The notes beneath the pieces are model-generated. The model was not told the DNA's origin and did not search any database. It worked only from the letters and a program-made list of their open reading frames with translations. Of a stretch of 38,890 nucleotides of DNA, positions 26,215-34,924 are shown piece by piece. Position 1 is the stretch's first letter, and the number at the start of each line of letters is the position of its first letter. The translations under genes were made by a program, and so were the position numbers. Source of the DNA: Burkholderia sp. Ac-20365 (GTDB taxonomy: Bacteria; Pseudomonadota; Gammaproteobacteria; Burkholderiales; Burkholderiaceae); NCBI RefSeq assembly GCF_017104715.1, contig NZ_JAAGPI010000062.1, forward strand, positions 1 to 38,890, in the 5' to 3' direction.

Positions 26215-28284
26215 TTACGTCGCGGGCATGCGCTCCGCGAGCAGTTCGCTGAACGCGTCGGCCGTGAGCGGCTTGCCGAGCAGGAAGCCCTGCATTTCGT
26301 CGCAGTTCAGATCTTTGAGCTTGTCGAGCTGCGAAGCCGTTTCGACGCCTTCCGCTACCACGTCCATTTCCAGCGAATGCGCGAGCGCGATGATCGCCTG
26401 CACGATCGCGCTGCCTTCGTGGCCGTCTGCATCGAGCCCGTTCGTGAAGAAGCGGTCGATCTTCAGCTGCTTCACGCGAAAACGCTGCAGATAGGCGAGG
26501 CTCGAATAACCCGTGCCGAAGTCGTCGATCGAGATCTCGAAGCCGCTGGTCTGGAATTCGCGGATCATCTCCGTCGTCTTCGCGGCGTCCTGCATCGCCA
26601 CCGTCTCGGTGATCTCGAACATGATCTGGTCGCACGCGACACCTTCCGCGTGCACGATCTCCAGCATCTTCGCGACGAGATCGGGCTGCGCCATCTGGCG
26701 CGGCGACAGGTTGATCGCGACTTTCATCGACGGCAGGCCGGCGCTTTCCCAGCGGCGAATCTGGCGGCACGTTTCGCGCACCACCCAATAACCGATCTCG
26801 ACGATCTGCCCCGAACGCTCGGCGATAGGAATGAAGTCCATCGGCGCGAGCACGCCGATGTCCGGATGATTCAGGCGGATCAGCGCTTCCGCGCCCGCCA
26901 CTTCGCCGCTGTCGCCACGGAACTTCGGCTGGAAGTGCAGCGAAAAATAATGCTTGCCGAGCGCCTCGTGCAGCGCGCTCTGAATCTTGAGCGTGCGCAT
27001 CGCGGCTTCGTTCATGTGTGCTTCGAAGAAGCGATAGGTGCTGCGGCCGCCGCGCTTGGCTTCGTACATCGCGGCGTCGGCGTGCTTGAGCAGTTCGTCG
27101 ACGGAATCGCCGTCCTGCGGATACAGCGAGATGCCGATGCTCGGCATGATCTGCAGCGTCTGGCTTTCCGTGTTGAGGCCCTTGCGCATCCGTTCGAGCA
27201 CGGCTTCCGCCATTTTTTCCGCGTCCTGCGGCGCGCCGAGATTCTCGGCCAGCACGACGAACTCGTCGCCGCCGAGCCGGGCGACGGTATCGACATTGCG
27301 CACGCATTGGCGCAACTGGTTCGCGAAGGCTTTCAGCACTTCGTCGCCGAATGCGTGGCCGAGCGAATCGTTGATCGTCTTGAAGCCGTCGAGATCCATG
27401 AACAGGATCGCAAAACCGCGACGGCTCAGCTTCGACGCGTGGATTGCGCGGTCGATGCGCTCCGTCAGCGTGCGGCGGTTGGGCAGGTCGGTGAGCGTGT
27501 CGTAGGTGGCAAGGCGCACGATCTGGTTGTTCAGCAGCGACACCGAGCCGGCGAGGAACGTGGTATGGGCATCGACGCGCGACAGGATCAGCGTGACGAT
27601 CAGGATCACCAGCGTGAACAGCGTGATCGTGGTCGCGAGCCATTGCTCATTGACGCCACGGGCCGCGCCGCATACGGAGTTGGGCAGAAAGTCAGCGGCC
27701 GCCATGCCCGTGTAGTGCATACCGACGATCGCGACGCCCATCACACAGGCTGCGCCGATCCGCTTCACCAGCACGCGATGCTGGGTCGAGTCGCGCAGCG
27801 TGTGGGCGATCCACAGCGCGGCGATCGACGCGGCAATTGCGATCGCGATCGAGGCGGCGAACAGGCCGCGGTGATACTGGATGCCCGGCTGCATCTGCAT
27901 CGCGGCCATCCCCGTGTAGTGCATGCCCGCGATGCCGAAGCCCATCAGCAGGCCGCCCGTCAAGAGGCGTTTCGTCGACAGCACCGGGCGCGCGACCTGA
28001 ACGAGCGCGAAGTACGACACGATCATCGCGATGATGAGCGAGTAGCCGGTGATCGAGAAGTCGTAGCCGAGCGGAATGGGCAGCGAAAAGGCCAGCATCC
28101 CGATGAAGTGCATCGACCAGATGCCCGTGCCCATTGCGGCTGCGCCGCCTGCCAGCCAGAGGTGGCGCAGGCGGGCGGATGCCATGGTCGAAATTCGTCC
28201 GGCCAGGTCGAGCGCCGTGTATGAAGCCAGTGTTGCGACGGCGAGCGACACGACAACCAGACCCAGATTGTAAGTGCTCTGCAT
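26215..28284 (-). CDS. MHYT-GGDEF-EAL membrane c-di-GMP signalling protein
   Basis: A 689-residue inner-membrane protein. The N-terminal MHYT sensor (about 1-235, roughly seven membrane helices) carries Met-His repeats at WSMHFIGM (58-59), GMHYTG (about 120-125) and GMHYTG (about 188-193), proposed in the family to bind copper and sense O2, CO or NO. The GGDEF domain has GGDEF at 338-342 with an RxxD inhibitory site (RNVD, 329-332). The EAL domain has EAL at 466-468, IDDFGTGYSS and VVAEGVET. All core motifs of both catalytic domains look intact. Domain order matches Pseudomonas MucR. GGAA precedes the ATG. It is divergent from the lipoprotein gene. Confidence 0.93.
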   Translation of the reverse strand: MQSTYNLGLVVVSLAVATLASYTALDLAGRISTMASARLRHLWLAGGAAAMGTGIWSMHFIGMLAFSLPIPLGYDFSITGYSLIIAMIVSYFALVQVARPVLSTKRLLTGGLLMGFGIAGMHYTGMAAMQMQPGIQYHRGLFAASIAIAIAASIAALWIAHTLRDSTQHRVLVKRIGAACVMGVAIVGMHYTGMAAADFLPNSVCGAARGVNEQWLATTITLFTLVILIVTLILSRVDAHTTFLAGSVSLLNNQIVRLATYDTLTDLPNRRTLTERIDRAIHASKLSRRGFAILFMDLDGFKTINDSLGHAFGDEVLKAFANQLRQCVRNVDTVARLGGDEFVVLAENLGAPQDAEKMAEAVLERMRKGLNTESQTLQIMPSIGISLYPQDGDSVDELLKHADAAMYEAKRGGRSTYRFFEAHMNEAAMRTLKIQSALHEALGKHYFSLHFQPKFRGDSGEVAGAEALIRLNHPDIGVLAPMDFIPIAERSGQIVEIGYWVVRETCRQIRRWESAGLPSMKVAINLSPRQMAQPDLVAKMLEIVHAEGVACDQIMFEITETVAMQDAAKTTEMIREFQTSGFEISIDDFGTGYSSLAYLQRFRVKQLKIDRFFTNGLDADGHEGSAIVQAIIALAHSLEMDVVAEGVETASQLDKLKDLNCDEMQGFLLGKPLTADAFSELLAERMPAT

Positions 28285-28743
28285 GTCAGTTCCGTCGCAA
28301 GAGGAAGTTCCCTCGACTGGTTAACGGCAGCGTTTCTAAAATATTGAGGAAAATTTTAAAAGGCTGATTCAAATATTTGCCGAAATGATTCGAAGCGTTT
28401 TTGCGGCATTTTCATGGCATGGTTTGGTCGCAGAATGCGTTATTCGGCGACGCGTGAAATAGGCGTTCCTGTCCCGTTTCTGAACCGCTGCTTTCCGCCT
28501 GCCGTCTGGGTTTCCAGCGCCGCTGAACATTACCCAATCAATGCGCGTTCGCGCAATAGATGATGAATAGGGTATCGGCCTGATTTGCACATAATTTAGG
28601 CAAGCCGGCGGTCCGTTCGTGAAAGTAAGGCTTTGCAATTTTTCAATCGGCAAAAAAACAGGAACCCGTTTGCCGCATCGCGTGTCGCACAGGCAATGTC
28701 ACCAAAACGCGCGTCCAGCGATGCGCTCTTCATGGGAGAAGAC
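28285..28743. promoter_or_regulatory. AT-rich divergent intergenic region
   Basis: About 459 bases, clearly more AT-rich than the surroundings around 28330-28380 (runs such as AAAATATT and AAAATTTTAAAA), as expected for divergent promoters. A CATAAT hexamer at 28590-28595 could serve as a -10 for the lipoprotein. Upstream in-frame ATGs of the lipoprotein frame (for example 28633) lack ribosome sites. Confidence 0.4.
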
Positions 28744-29202
28744 ATGCCACGACTGACGATCATCCTGTTCTTCACGTTGCTGACGGGTTGCAGTGAAATT
28801 CGCATGCACGAGGCGCGCAATCCGCAAGGCGAGCTGATTGGGTCGAATGTGCTCGATCTCGTGCAAACGGTCGGAATTCCCGACAAGACGATGAAACTCG
28901 TGAATTCAAACGGCCCGGATGCTCGCCTCGAAGTCCAATGGAATTTCTCCAACTCGGATGCGGCACTCGACATGAATGCGCTCGTGCTGGATGTGAAAGT
29001 GGGCGGCGCGGGCAAGTGCAGCATGACGGCGATGGTCGACCGCTGGGGCGGCAAGGTGCGGGCCGTGAATTTCCCGCAGGCGCACAGCGACAGTATTGGT
29101 TCCGACTATGGCGCGTGTGAACCGCTCATTGCCGAGGCGCTGGCTCACAATCCGCACACGCCTGTCGATCCATCATGGGATGCGTTTTCGCTGGTCAAGT
29201 GA
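28744..29202 (+). CDS. Putative lipoprotein, 152 residues
   Basis: An exported lipoprotein with signal peptide MPRLTIILFFTLLTGC; the lipobox L-T-G-C puts the modified Cys at residue 16. The start is fixed by GGAGA 6-7 bases upstream. The mature part (SEIRMHEARNPQGELIGSN) contains two further Cys (GAGKCSM, YGACEP), possibly a disulfide. Asp or Arg at +2 is absent (Ser), so outer-membrane sorting is expected. The family is not recognised. Confidence 0.75.
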   Translation: MPRLTIILFFTLLTGCSEIRMHEARNPQGELIGSNVLDLVQTVGIPDKTMKLVNSNGPDARLEVQWNFSNSDAALDMNALVLDVKVGGAGKCSMTAMVDRWGGKVRAVNFPQAHSDSIGSDYGACEPLIAEALAHNPHTPVDPSWDAFSLVK

Positions 29203-29310
29203 TGCCGCGCGAGATGGCGTGATGTTACCGATAGTTGTCATTTGCGCCACTGTCGCATGCTGCATCCGGACCAGATAATGGCTTCGTACTCAACACCGAG
29301 GAGCCAGAAG

Positions 29311-29730
29311 ATGTCACCCGTATCCGCCGTTGCTGCCGCCGATAGCGCCGCCGCATTCGCACATTTCAGCGCGTCGCTTGCCTTTGAAACCGATTGTTCC
29401 GATGTCAACGCGGCCTTTGCGCAGAGCCCGGACGCGGTTGATTTCGTGTTGCTCGACGTGCGCAGTCCTGCGCTGTATGCGCGCGGCCATGTGCCTCACG
29501 CCATCAACCTGCCACACGGCAAGATCGTGGCGTCGAAGCTGGCCGACTATCCGCCCGATACGCTGTTCGTGACCTATTGCGCGGGACCGCATTGCAACGG
29601 CGCGACGCGTGGCGCAATCCGGCTGGCGCAGCTTGGACGCCCCGTCAAGATCATGATAGGCGGCGTGCAAGGCTGGCTCGACGAAGGTCTCGAACTCGTG
29701 ACCGTCGATGGCAAGCAGGACGGCAGATAA
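29311..29730 (+). CDS. Rhodanese-like domain protein
   Basis: A 139-residue single rhodanese domain. The signature VLLDVRSPALYARGHVPHAINLPHG is at about residues 46-70, and the active-site Cys90 sits in TYCAGPHCNGATR, where it would carry a persulfide. GAGG lies 9-10 bases before the ATG. The gene is 57 bp upstream of the FtrA-like regulator on the same strand, a pairing remembered from other proteobacteria, so the two may act in one response to sulfur or electrophile stress. Confidence 0.88.
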   Translation: MSPVSAVAAADSAAAFAHFSASLAFETDCSDVNAAFAQSPDAVDFVLLDVRSPALYARGHVPHAINLPHGKIVASKLADYPPDTLFVTYCAGPHCNGATRGAIRLAQLGRPVKIMIGGVQGWLDEGLELVTVDGKQDGR

Positions 29731-29787
29731 ACCCGAAGGCGGCGTTGACGTGATGGCGTGATTAGCGATCTCCGGTAACATCGCGCC

Positions 29788-30753
29788 ATGCAAGATCATC
29801 TCGTCGCTGCGCTCGTCTATGACCGCCTGTGCACTTTCGAATTCGGCTGCGTGACCGAACTGTTCGCGCTCGAGCGGCCGGAACTCGACGTGCAGTGGTA
29901 CCGCTTCGCCGTGTGTGCCGTCGAGCCAGGGCCGATTCGCGCGGCGGGCGGGATCGGCATCGCCGCGCCGTACACGCTCAAGATGCTCGACCGCGCATCG
30001 ACGATCGTCGTGCCCGGCTGGCGCGATCCCGATGAGCAACCGCCCGAAGCGCTGCTGAAGAAAATCCGTGCTGCTGTCGAGCGCGGCGCGCGCGTCTGTT
30101 CGATCTGCTCGGGCGTGTTCGTGCTGGCGGCAGCCGGCGTGCTCGATGGCAAGACGGTGACGACGCACTGGCGTTACGCGGACAAACTGCAGCAACGCTA
30201 TCCGCAGCTGCGCGTGAAGCCCGACGCACTGTATGTCGACGAAGGGCAGGTGATTACGTCGGCGGGTTCGGCAGCGGGAATCGACATGCTGCTGCATCTC
30301 GTGCGGCGCGACTACGGCAGCGCGATTGCCAACCGCGTCGCGCAGCGGCTCGTCGTGCCGCCGCATCGCGAAGGCGGCCAGGCGCAGTTTGTGCCGCGGC
30401 CGATGCCGCAGGACGACAGCGGCCGGCTCGCGCGTCTGATGGACTATGTGCGGGCGAATCCCGCGCACGCGCATACGCTTGCGTCGCTTGCCGACGAGGC
30501 GGCGATGAGTCCGCGCACGTTGCAGCGGCAGTTCCGCGACGCGACGGGCATGGCGCCTTACGAATGGCTGATACGCGAACGCGTGGGGATGGCGCGCGAA
30601 CTGCTCGAATCGGCCGCTGAACTGCCGATGTCGCGCATCGCGGAACTTGCGGGCTTCGGCTCGGAGGAGTCGCTGCGCCGGCATTTCAGGCGCATTGCGT
30701 TGACGAGTCCGGGTGCATATCGCAAGAAGTTCGGCGCGACGGGTACGCCGTGA
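29788..30753 (+). CDS. ftrA: GlxA-type AraC family transcriptional regulator (FtrA)
   Basis: A 321-residue regulator. The N-terminal DJ-1/PfpI-like domain (about 5-190) has the nucleophile-elbow sequence CSICSGVFVLAAAGVLDG and THW; it usually acts as a ligand-sensing domain. The C-terminal AraC domain (about 215-315) contains two helix-turn-helix units, LASLADEAAMSPRTLQRQFRD and MSRIAELAGFGSEESLRRHFRR. The family name FtrA is used for this architecture, commonly next to a rhodanese gene as here. Targets probably include the upstream rhodanese gene (inference). Confidence 0.88.
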   Translation: MQDHLVAALVYDRLCTFEFGCVTELFALERPELDVQWYRFAVCAVEPGPIRAAGGIGIAAPYTLKMLDRASTIVVPGWRDPDEQPPEALLKKIRAAVERGARVCSICSGVFVLAAAGVLDGKTVTTHWRYADKLQQRYPQLRVKPDALYVDEGQVITSAGSAAGIDMLLHLVRRDYGSAIANRVAQRLVVPPHREGGQAQFVPRPMPQDDSGRLARLMDYVRANPAHAHTLASLADEAAMSPRTLQRQFRDATGMAPYEWLIRERVGMARELLESAAELPMSRIAELAGFGSEESLRRHFRRIALTSPGAYRKKFGATGTP

Positions 30754-30802
30754 CGCTGCTGCGCTATGCTTGATGCGCGCGTTCACAGGTCAAGGGAAAG
30801 TC

Positions 30803-31756
30803 ATGTCCAGTCGGGAACGGTTGATCGCCATTTTGCCCACGAACAATCTGGATGCCGCCGAGCACTTCTTCGCGCGGCTCGGTTTTACGCAGCGCCCGGG
30901 CGCCCGGTACGACGGCTACCGGATCCTCACGGACGACCACGGCGGCGAAGTGCATTTGACGAACGCTGTCGAAACGTGGCTCGTGCCGGGGCGAAATCCA
31001 TTCGCGCTGTATTTGTACCGTCGCGACGTGGACGCGCTTGCAGCGCGGTTCAAGGGTGAAATACTGGAACGAGGCGGCAGCCCCGAGCGCAAGCCGTGGG
31101 GCATGTACGAGTTCAGTCTCAACGGTCCCGACGACACGCTCATTCGCGTTGGCTGGGACATCGACGCAACAGGGAGCATTTGCATGACGGCAGACCCGAA
31201 TCGTGCACGCGACGTGGAAGTCGCGCGCCTGCTCGAACATGCGCCGCAGCATGCCGCGGCCGATGCCGTCATGTTCGCGCGGCTGATCGGCGCGAAGGTC
31301 GCGAGTGGTGATCTGTTGCATCTCGGTCTGACACGCGCTGCGCTCGATGCCCTGCTCCAGCGCCATTTCCGCACTGCCGGGGCGCTGCATGCGGCGCCCG
31401 AATATATCGCCGCGAGCGAACATCAACATTTCGTCGATGCATTGCGCGCGATGCTGCTCGATCATGAGTCCTCGCTCGCCGCGACCAACGCCGACGCACA
31501 ATGTCTCGCAACGATCATCGCAACGGCGTGCCTGCGTCCCGACCATCTGTGGCGCGATCTCGGGCTCGACGGCCGCGACGATGTGACTGACATCCTCACG
31601 CGCCACTATCCGCGCCTCGTCGCTCGCAATACGGATAACACGCGCTGGAAGAAGTTTCTTGCGCGTGAACTGGCGCTTGCCGAGGGCCGCGCGCCGGTAC
31701 CCGCGCCGGGCTGTCCTGGCTGCGAAGATTATGGCTTCTGCTATCCGTCGCGCTGA
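30803..31756 (+). CDS. VOC (glyoxalase/bleomycin-resistance) domain fused to NifQ-like domain
   Basis: A 317-residue frame with two unrelated domains. Residues 1-120 form a VOC domain like small bleomycin-resistance proteins (YDGYRILTDDHGGEVHLT, PWGMYEFSLNGPDDTLIRVGW). Residues 128-317 resemble NifQ, the molybdenum-donor protein for FeMo-cofactor synthesis: DLGLDGRDDVTDILTRHYP, RNTDNTRWKKFLARELALAEG and a terminal C-x2-C-x5-C (GCPGCEDYGFCYPS). The usual first Cys of the remembered C-x4-C-x2-C-x5-C motif is Val here. An in-frame ATG at 31184 has AGGGAG 7 bases upstream and would give a free 190-residue NifQ, so the domains may really be two genes joined by a frameshift. No nif genes are nearby. 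Confidence 0.8.
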   Translation: MSSRERLIAILPTNNLDAAEHFFARLGFTQRPGARYDGYRILTDDHGGEVHLTNAVETWLVPGRNPFALYLYRRDVDALAARFKGEILERGGSPERKPWGMYEFSLNGPDDTLIRVGWDIDATGSICMTADPNRARDVEVARLLEHAPQHAAADAVMFARLIGAKVASGDLLHLGLTRAALDALLQRHFRTAGALHAAPEYIAASEHQHFVDALRAMLLDHESSLAATNADAQCLATIIATACLRPDHLWRDLGLDGRDDVTDILTRHYPRLVARNTDNTRWKKFLARELALAEGRAPVPAPGCPGCEDYGFCYPSR

Positions 31757-31965
31757 GAGCCAATTGCGCGCAAACCCCACCGTAGAAACCCGAAGTTGAG
31801 CCGGACTCATACCCGGCATCAAAAAACATCGCTTCATCGTCGAAAAAAACGGACCGCACAATCGCGTTGCCTTGTCACGCTCCTGCGATGGCGCGGCGGG
31901 TCGCGTCATTCGCGCGGCCGATCACAACAAGATTCGAGACCTTCCCGGCAATCAGGAGACATTCG

Positions 31966-33024
31966 ATGATGCGATCCATCAAGCTGCTGGCTACCGTCGC
32001 CACGGCGGCAGCTGCATTTTCAGCAGGCAGCGCCCACGCCGCCGACAATAACGCCGCTAAAACCGGTAACTGGTGCAGCGCCGGCAAGACCGTGCATTTC
32101 GCGGGCATCACATGGGAGAGCGGCGCCTTCGCGACGGAAGTGCTGCGACAGATTCTGGAGAAAGGCTACGGCTGCAAAACGGATGTCGTGCCCGGCAGCA
32201 CGGCCGCGACGGAAACAGCGCTCGCGCACAACGACGTGCAGGTCTGGGCCGAGCAATGGACAGGCCGCAGCGAGATCACCGCGAAGGCCGTCGAAACGGG
32301 TAGCGTCAAGCTGGTCGGCGACACGCTGCCGGGCGGCACGAAGGAAGGCTGGTTCGTGCCCGATTACGTCGTGAAGGGCGACCCGGCGCGCGGCATCAAG
32401 GCGTCGGCGCCGGGGCTCGCGTCGGTGGCGGATCTGCCGAAGTACAAGAACGTCTTCACCGACGACGAAGAGCCGAACAAGGGGCGTTTCCTGAACTGTC
32501 CGAGCGGCTGGGACTGCGAGCGCGTGAACTCGCGTTTGCTGAAAGTGCTCAAGCTCGACGAGTCGTACACGAACTTCCGCCCTGGCACGGGCGCGGCGCT
32601 CGATGCCGCGATCGCCTCCGCCTACACGCGTGGCGCGCCGATCCTGTTCTACTACTGGGGTCCCGCTGCGTTGATGGCAAAGTACAAGCTGACCGAGCTG
32701 AAGATGCCTGCGTTCAACGATGCATGCTGGCAGACGCTGCGCAACGAGAGCAGCACGCAGCAGTGCGCGTCGTCGTACATGGTTTCGCACGTGACGGTTG
32801 GTGCGTCGACACCGTTCTACAACGCCGAGCCGCAACTGATGACGCTGTTCACGAAGGTCAAGTTTCCAATGGACTTCCTGAACGCGACGATCCTCGACAT
32901 GAGCGTCAAGAAACTGGATGCATCGACGATGGCCACGCAATTCCTGCGTACGCATCCTGAGATGTGGAAGACGTGGGTGCCCGCCGATGTCGCCGCGAAG
33001 GTGCAGGCAGGAATGGCGAGCTGA
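31966..33024 (+). CDS. Glycine betaine/proline-type ABC substrate-binding protein (OpuAC family)
   Basis: A 352-residue periplasmic binding protein. The signal peptide MMRSIKLLATVATAAAAFSAGSAHA is followed by mature ADNNAAKTGNWCSAGKTVHFAG. Family marks are ITWESGAFATEVLRQILEKGYGCKTDVVPGSTAATETAL and the aromatic positions in VWAEQWTGRSE and LFYYWGPAALMAKY that build quaternary-amine boxes. AGGAG lies 7 bases before the first of two tandem ATGs (31966 or 31969). No permease or ATPase gene is adjacent, so it is an orphan binding protein. Ligand: quaternary amine or related osmolyte, inferred from family. Confidence 0.88.
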   Translation: MMRSIKLLATVATAAAAFSAGSAHAADNNAAKTGNWCSAGKTVHFAGITWESGAFATEVLRQILEKGYGCKTDVVPGSTAATETALAHNDVQVWAEQWTGRSEITAKAVETGSVKLVGDTLPGGTKEGWFVPDYVVKGDPARGIKASAPGLASVADLPKYKNVFTDDEEPNKGRFLNCPSGWDCERVNSRLLKVLKLDESYTNFRPGTGAALDAAIASAYTRGAPILFYYWGPAALMAKYKLTELKMPAFNDACWQTLRNESSTQQCASSYMVSHVTVGASTPFYNAEPQLMTLFTKVKFPMDFLNATILDMSVKKLDASTMATQFLRTHPEMWKTWVPADVAAKVQAGMAS

Positions 33025-33068
33025 CATTGACGGCAGCCTGAACGGAGCATGAAGGCGGCATAAAAGTG

Positions 33069-33098
33069 GGCGCGGAGGAAGCAAAAATCCTCCGCGCC
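33069..33098 (+). terminator. Strong GC-rich hairpin after the betaine-binding-protein gene
   Basis: A perfect 11-bp stem GGCGCGGAGGA/TCCTCCGCGCC (33069-33079, 33088-33098) with an A-rich 8-base loop, 44 bases after the stop. No T-tract follows, so termination would be atypical. Confidence 0.5.
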
Positions 33099-33103
33099 GC
33101 CAA

Positions 33104-33120
33104 CGTCATATAGAATGACG
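33104..33120. promoter_or_regulatory. Short dyad before rdgC
   Basis: CGTCAT/ATGACG (33104-33109, 33115-33120) around ATAGA, 20 bases upstream of the rdgC ATG, with a TATAGA -10-like hexamer inside. It could be a small operator-promoter; a match this short may be chance. Confidence 0.3.
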
Positions 33121-33139
33121 CGCTTTGCCCGTTCTCGCC

Positions 33140-34063
33140 ATGTGGTTCAAGAATCTACAGCTTCACCGTCTTCCCGCTCCGTGGAATGTGAGCGTCGAGC
33201 AAATGGAAAAGTGGCTCGCGCCGCATGCATTCCAGCCGGCCAACAGCGTCGAGACGACGCGTCAGGGTTGGACGTCGCCGCGCAATAACGACTCCCTGGT
33301 CTACTCGATCAACAAGCAGATGCTGCTGACGTTCCGCGCGGAAAAGAAACTGCTGCCGGCTTCCGTCGTCACGCAGGTGACCAGGGCGCGCGCACAGGAA
33401 CTCGAAGAGCAGCAGGGCTTCAAGCCGGGCCGCAAGCAGATGCGCGACCTGAAAGAGCAGGTCACCGACGAACTGCTGCCGCGCGCGTTCAGCATCCAGC
33501 GCGATACGCGCGTGTGGATCGACACTGTCAATGGCTGGCTCGTGATCGATGCAGCATCGCAGGCGCTCGGCGACGATGTGCTGGGCCTGCTCGTCAAGTC
33601 GGTCGACCGGTTGCCGATTACGAGCGTGCGCGTGGCGGACGCGCCCGTGTCCGCGATGACGAACTGGTTGCTCGCGGGCGAAGGTCCCGTCAATTTCACG
33701 CTCGACCAGGATACCGAACTGCGTTCACCCGCTGAAGGCAATGCGACGGTGCGCTATGTTGGTCATGCGCTCGAAGCGGAAGATATGCGCCGTCATATCG
33801 AAGCTGGAAAGCAGTGCATGCGGCTTGCGATGACGTGGCATGACCGTGTGTCGTTTGTGCTGACGCCTTCGTTGACTATCAAGCGCGTGACGGCGCTCGA
33901 CGTGATCAAGGAAGCGGGTGATCCCACCGCGCAGAATGATGATGAGCAGTTTGATTCTGACTTCACGTTGATGACCGGGGAACTGGCGAAGCTGCTGGAC
34001 GGGGTTGTTGATGCGCTTGGCGGCGAGCTTGATGATGGTGTTGCGTCAGCTAAGGCTGCTTGA
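33140..34063 (+). CDS. rdgC: Recombination-associated protein RdgC
   Basis: A 307-residue ring-forming DNA-binding protein that limits RecA activity and acts in replication and recombination. It starts MWFKNLQLHRL like E. coli RdgC (MLWFKNL), and keeps VEQMEKWLAPHAFQP, EEKLLP-like AEKKLLPASVV, DEVLHSLLPRAF-like DELLPRAFSIQ, WIDTVNGWLVIDAAS and the C-terminal part. The ATG at 33140 is preferred over an in-frame ATG 5 codons upstream by comparison with the family start; the ribosome site is weak in both cases. The last 100 bases of coding sequence become strongly G+T-rich as they approach repeat copy 2. Confidence 0.93.
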   Translation: MWFKNLQLHRLPAPWNVSVEQMEKWLAPHAFQPANSVETTRQGWTSPRNNDSLVYSINKQMLLTFRAEKKLLPASVVTQVTRARAQELEEQQGFKPGRKQMRDLKEQVTDELLPRAFSIQRDTRVWIDTVNGWLVIDAASQALGDDVLGLLVKSVDRLPITSVRVADAPVSAMTNWLLAGEGPVNFTLDQDTELRSPAEGNATVRYVGHALEAEDMRRHIEAGKQCMRLAMTWHDRVSFVLTPSLTIKRVTALDVIKEAGDPTAQNDDEQFDSDFTLMTGELAKLLDGVVDALGGELDDGVASAKAA

Positions 34064-34064
34064 C

Positions 34065-34094
34065 GGTTTTGGTTTTGGTTTTGGTTTTGGTTTT
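34065..34094 (+). repeat. Hexanucleotide tandem repeat (GGTTTT)x5
   Basis: Five perfect GGTTTT units directly after the rdgC stop codon, followed by two GCATTT units. It lies between rdgC and repeat element copy 2, inside the G+T-skewed flank, and could vary in length by slippage. Confidence 0.9.
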
Positions 34095-34159
34095 GCATTT
34101 GCATTTGCCTGCGGCGCTGGGGTTGGGGTTGTCGCTGGCATTTGCGTGATGTTTGTTGA

Positions 34160-34910
34160 TTTGTCTTGCGACGCTGGGTGGTTTGCTTGTGGTTGCGCTG
34201 GCATCCGCGTTTTGTTGTTGGTTCTTCATGCGTTGCCCCTGTGCGGGGCGGCACCTACTTTTCTTTGCCGCGGCAAAGAAAAGTAGGCAAAAGAAAGCCG
34301 CTGAACACCGCCAGCTCTTCTCTTTGCCCACGGGCCCCCAACGGCCCCGTCCTGTTCGCGGCATCGCTCTTCTCGATGCCCGCTGCCCACGCTTCGAATT
34401 GGCTCATCACCCGCTTCACACTCCCGCGTCGCCACACGCGCGATCAAATTGCCCACGTTCTATAGCGGCAAACTGTGTGTCGGCCGTCGCGACGTACGCG
34501 CATCACTCCAGACTGAAAACCAAGGTCGTGGCTCGAAAGCAAGGTCGGTGTCGTAGGAGCGCTGAGGCTTGAAGTACCACGACCTACACACAGTTTGCCA
34601 CCTGGGCGGCCGTGACCATTCGACGCCGCTGGCTGTGTTGCGGGTGCTTGAAGTGGGTGAAGCGTCTGTTCGAAGCGTTGGCAATGGGCATCGACCAGCG
34701 AGGTTGCCGTGTGAAGTGGAGGACCCGTTGGGGGCCCTCAGGCGGAGGTCAAGAACGGGCGGTGTTAGCCCGCTTTCTTTGCTTACTTTCTTTGCGGCGG
34801 CAAAGAAAGTAAGTGCCGCCCCGCACAGGGGCAGCGCGTGAACCAGGCAAGACAAAACGCGGATGCCAGCGCAAACACAAGCAATCCAAACCAGCGTCGC
34901 AAAGACAAAA
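34160..34910. mobile_element. Palindromic composite repeat element, copy 2 (about 751 bp)
   Basis: Same architecture as copy 1, with the core inverted. The left end TTTGTCTTGCGACGCTGG and right end CCAGCGTCGCAAAGACAAAA are outward-inverted, each followed by the GCTGGCATCCGCG motif and the stem-loop series. The left arm is diverged: its stem is a perfect 34-bp palindrome (CCTACTTTTCTTTGCCG, 34254-34270, paired with 34271-34287), whereas the right arm keeps the common form (34782-34795 with 34800-34813). No conserved frame or transposase is present. It lies between the rdgC 3' end and the 3' end of a small membrane-protein gene. Confidence 0.85.
34467..34599. repeat. 133-bp core module with 14-bp terminal inverted repeats (copy 2, inverted)
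   Basis: GGCAAACTGTGTGT (34467-34480) and ACACACAGTTTGCC (34586-34599) bound a module of exactly the same length as that at 18580-18712. Read on the minus strand it differs from copy 1 at about three positions by eye. The sequence beyond one terminal repeat (TATAGAACGTGGGCAATTTG on the minus strand) is also shared. Confidence 0.85.
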
Positions 34911-34924
34911 CCAAAAACCCTACC

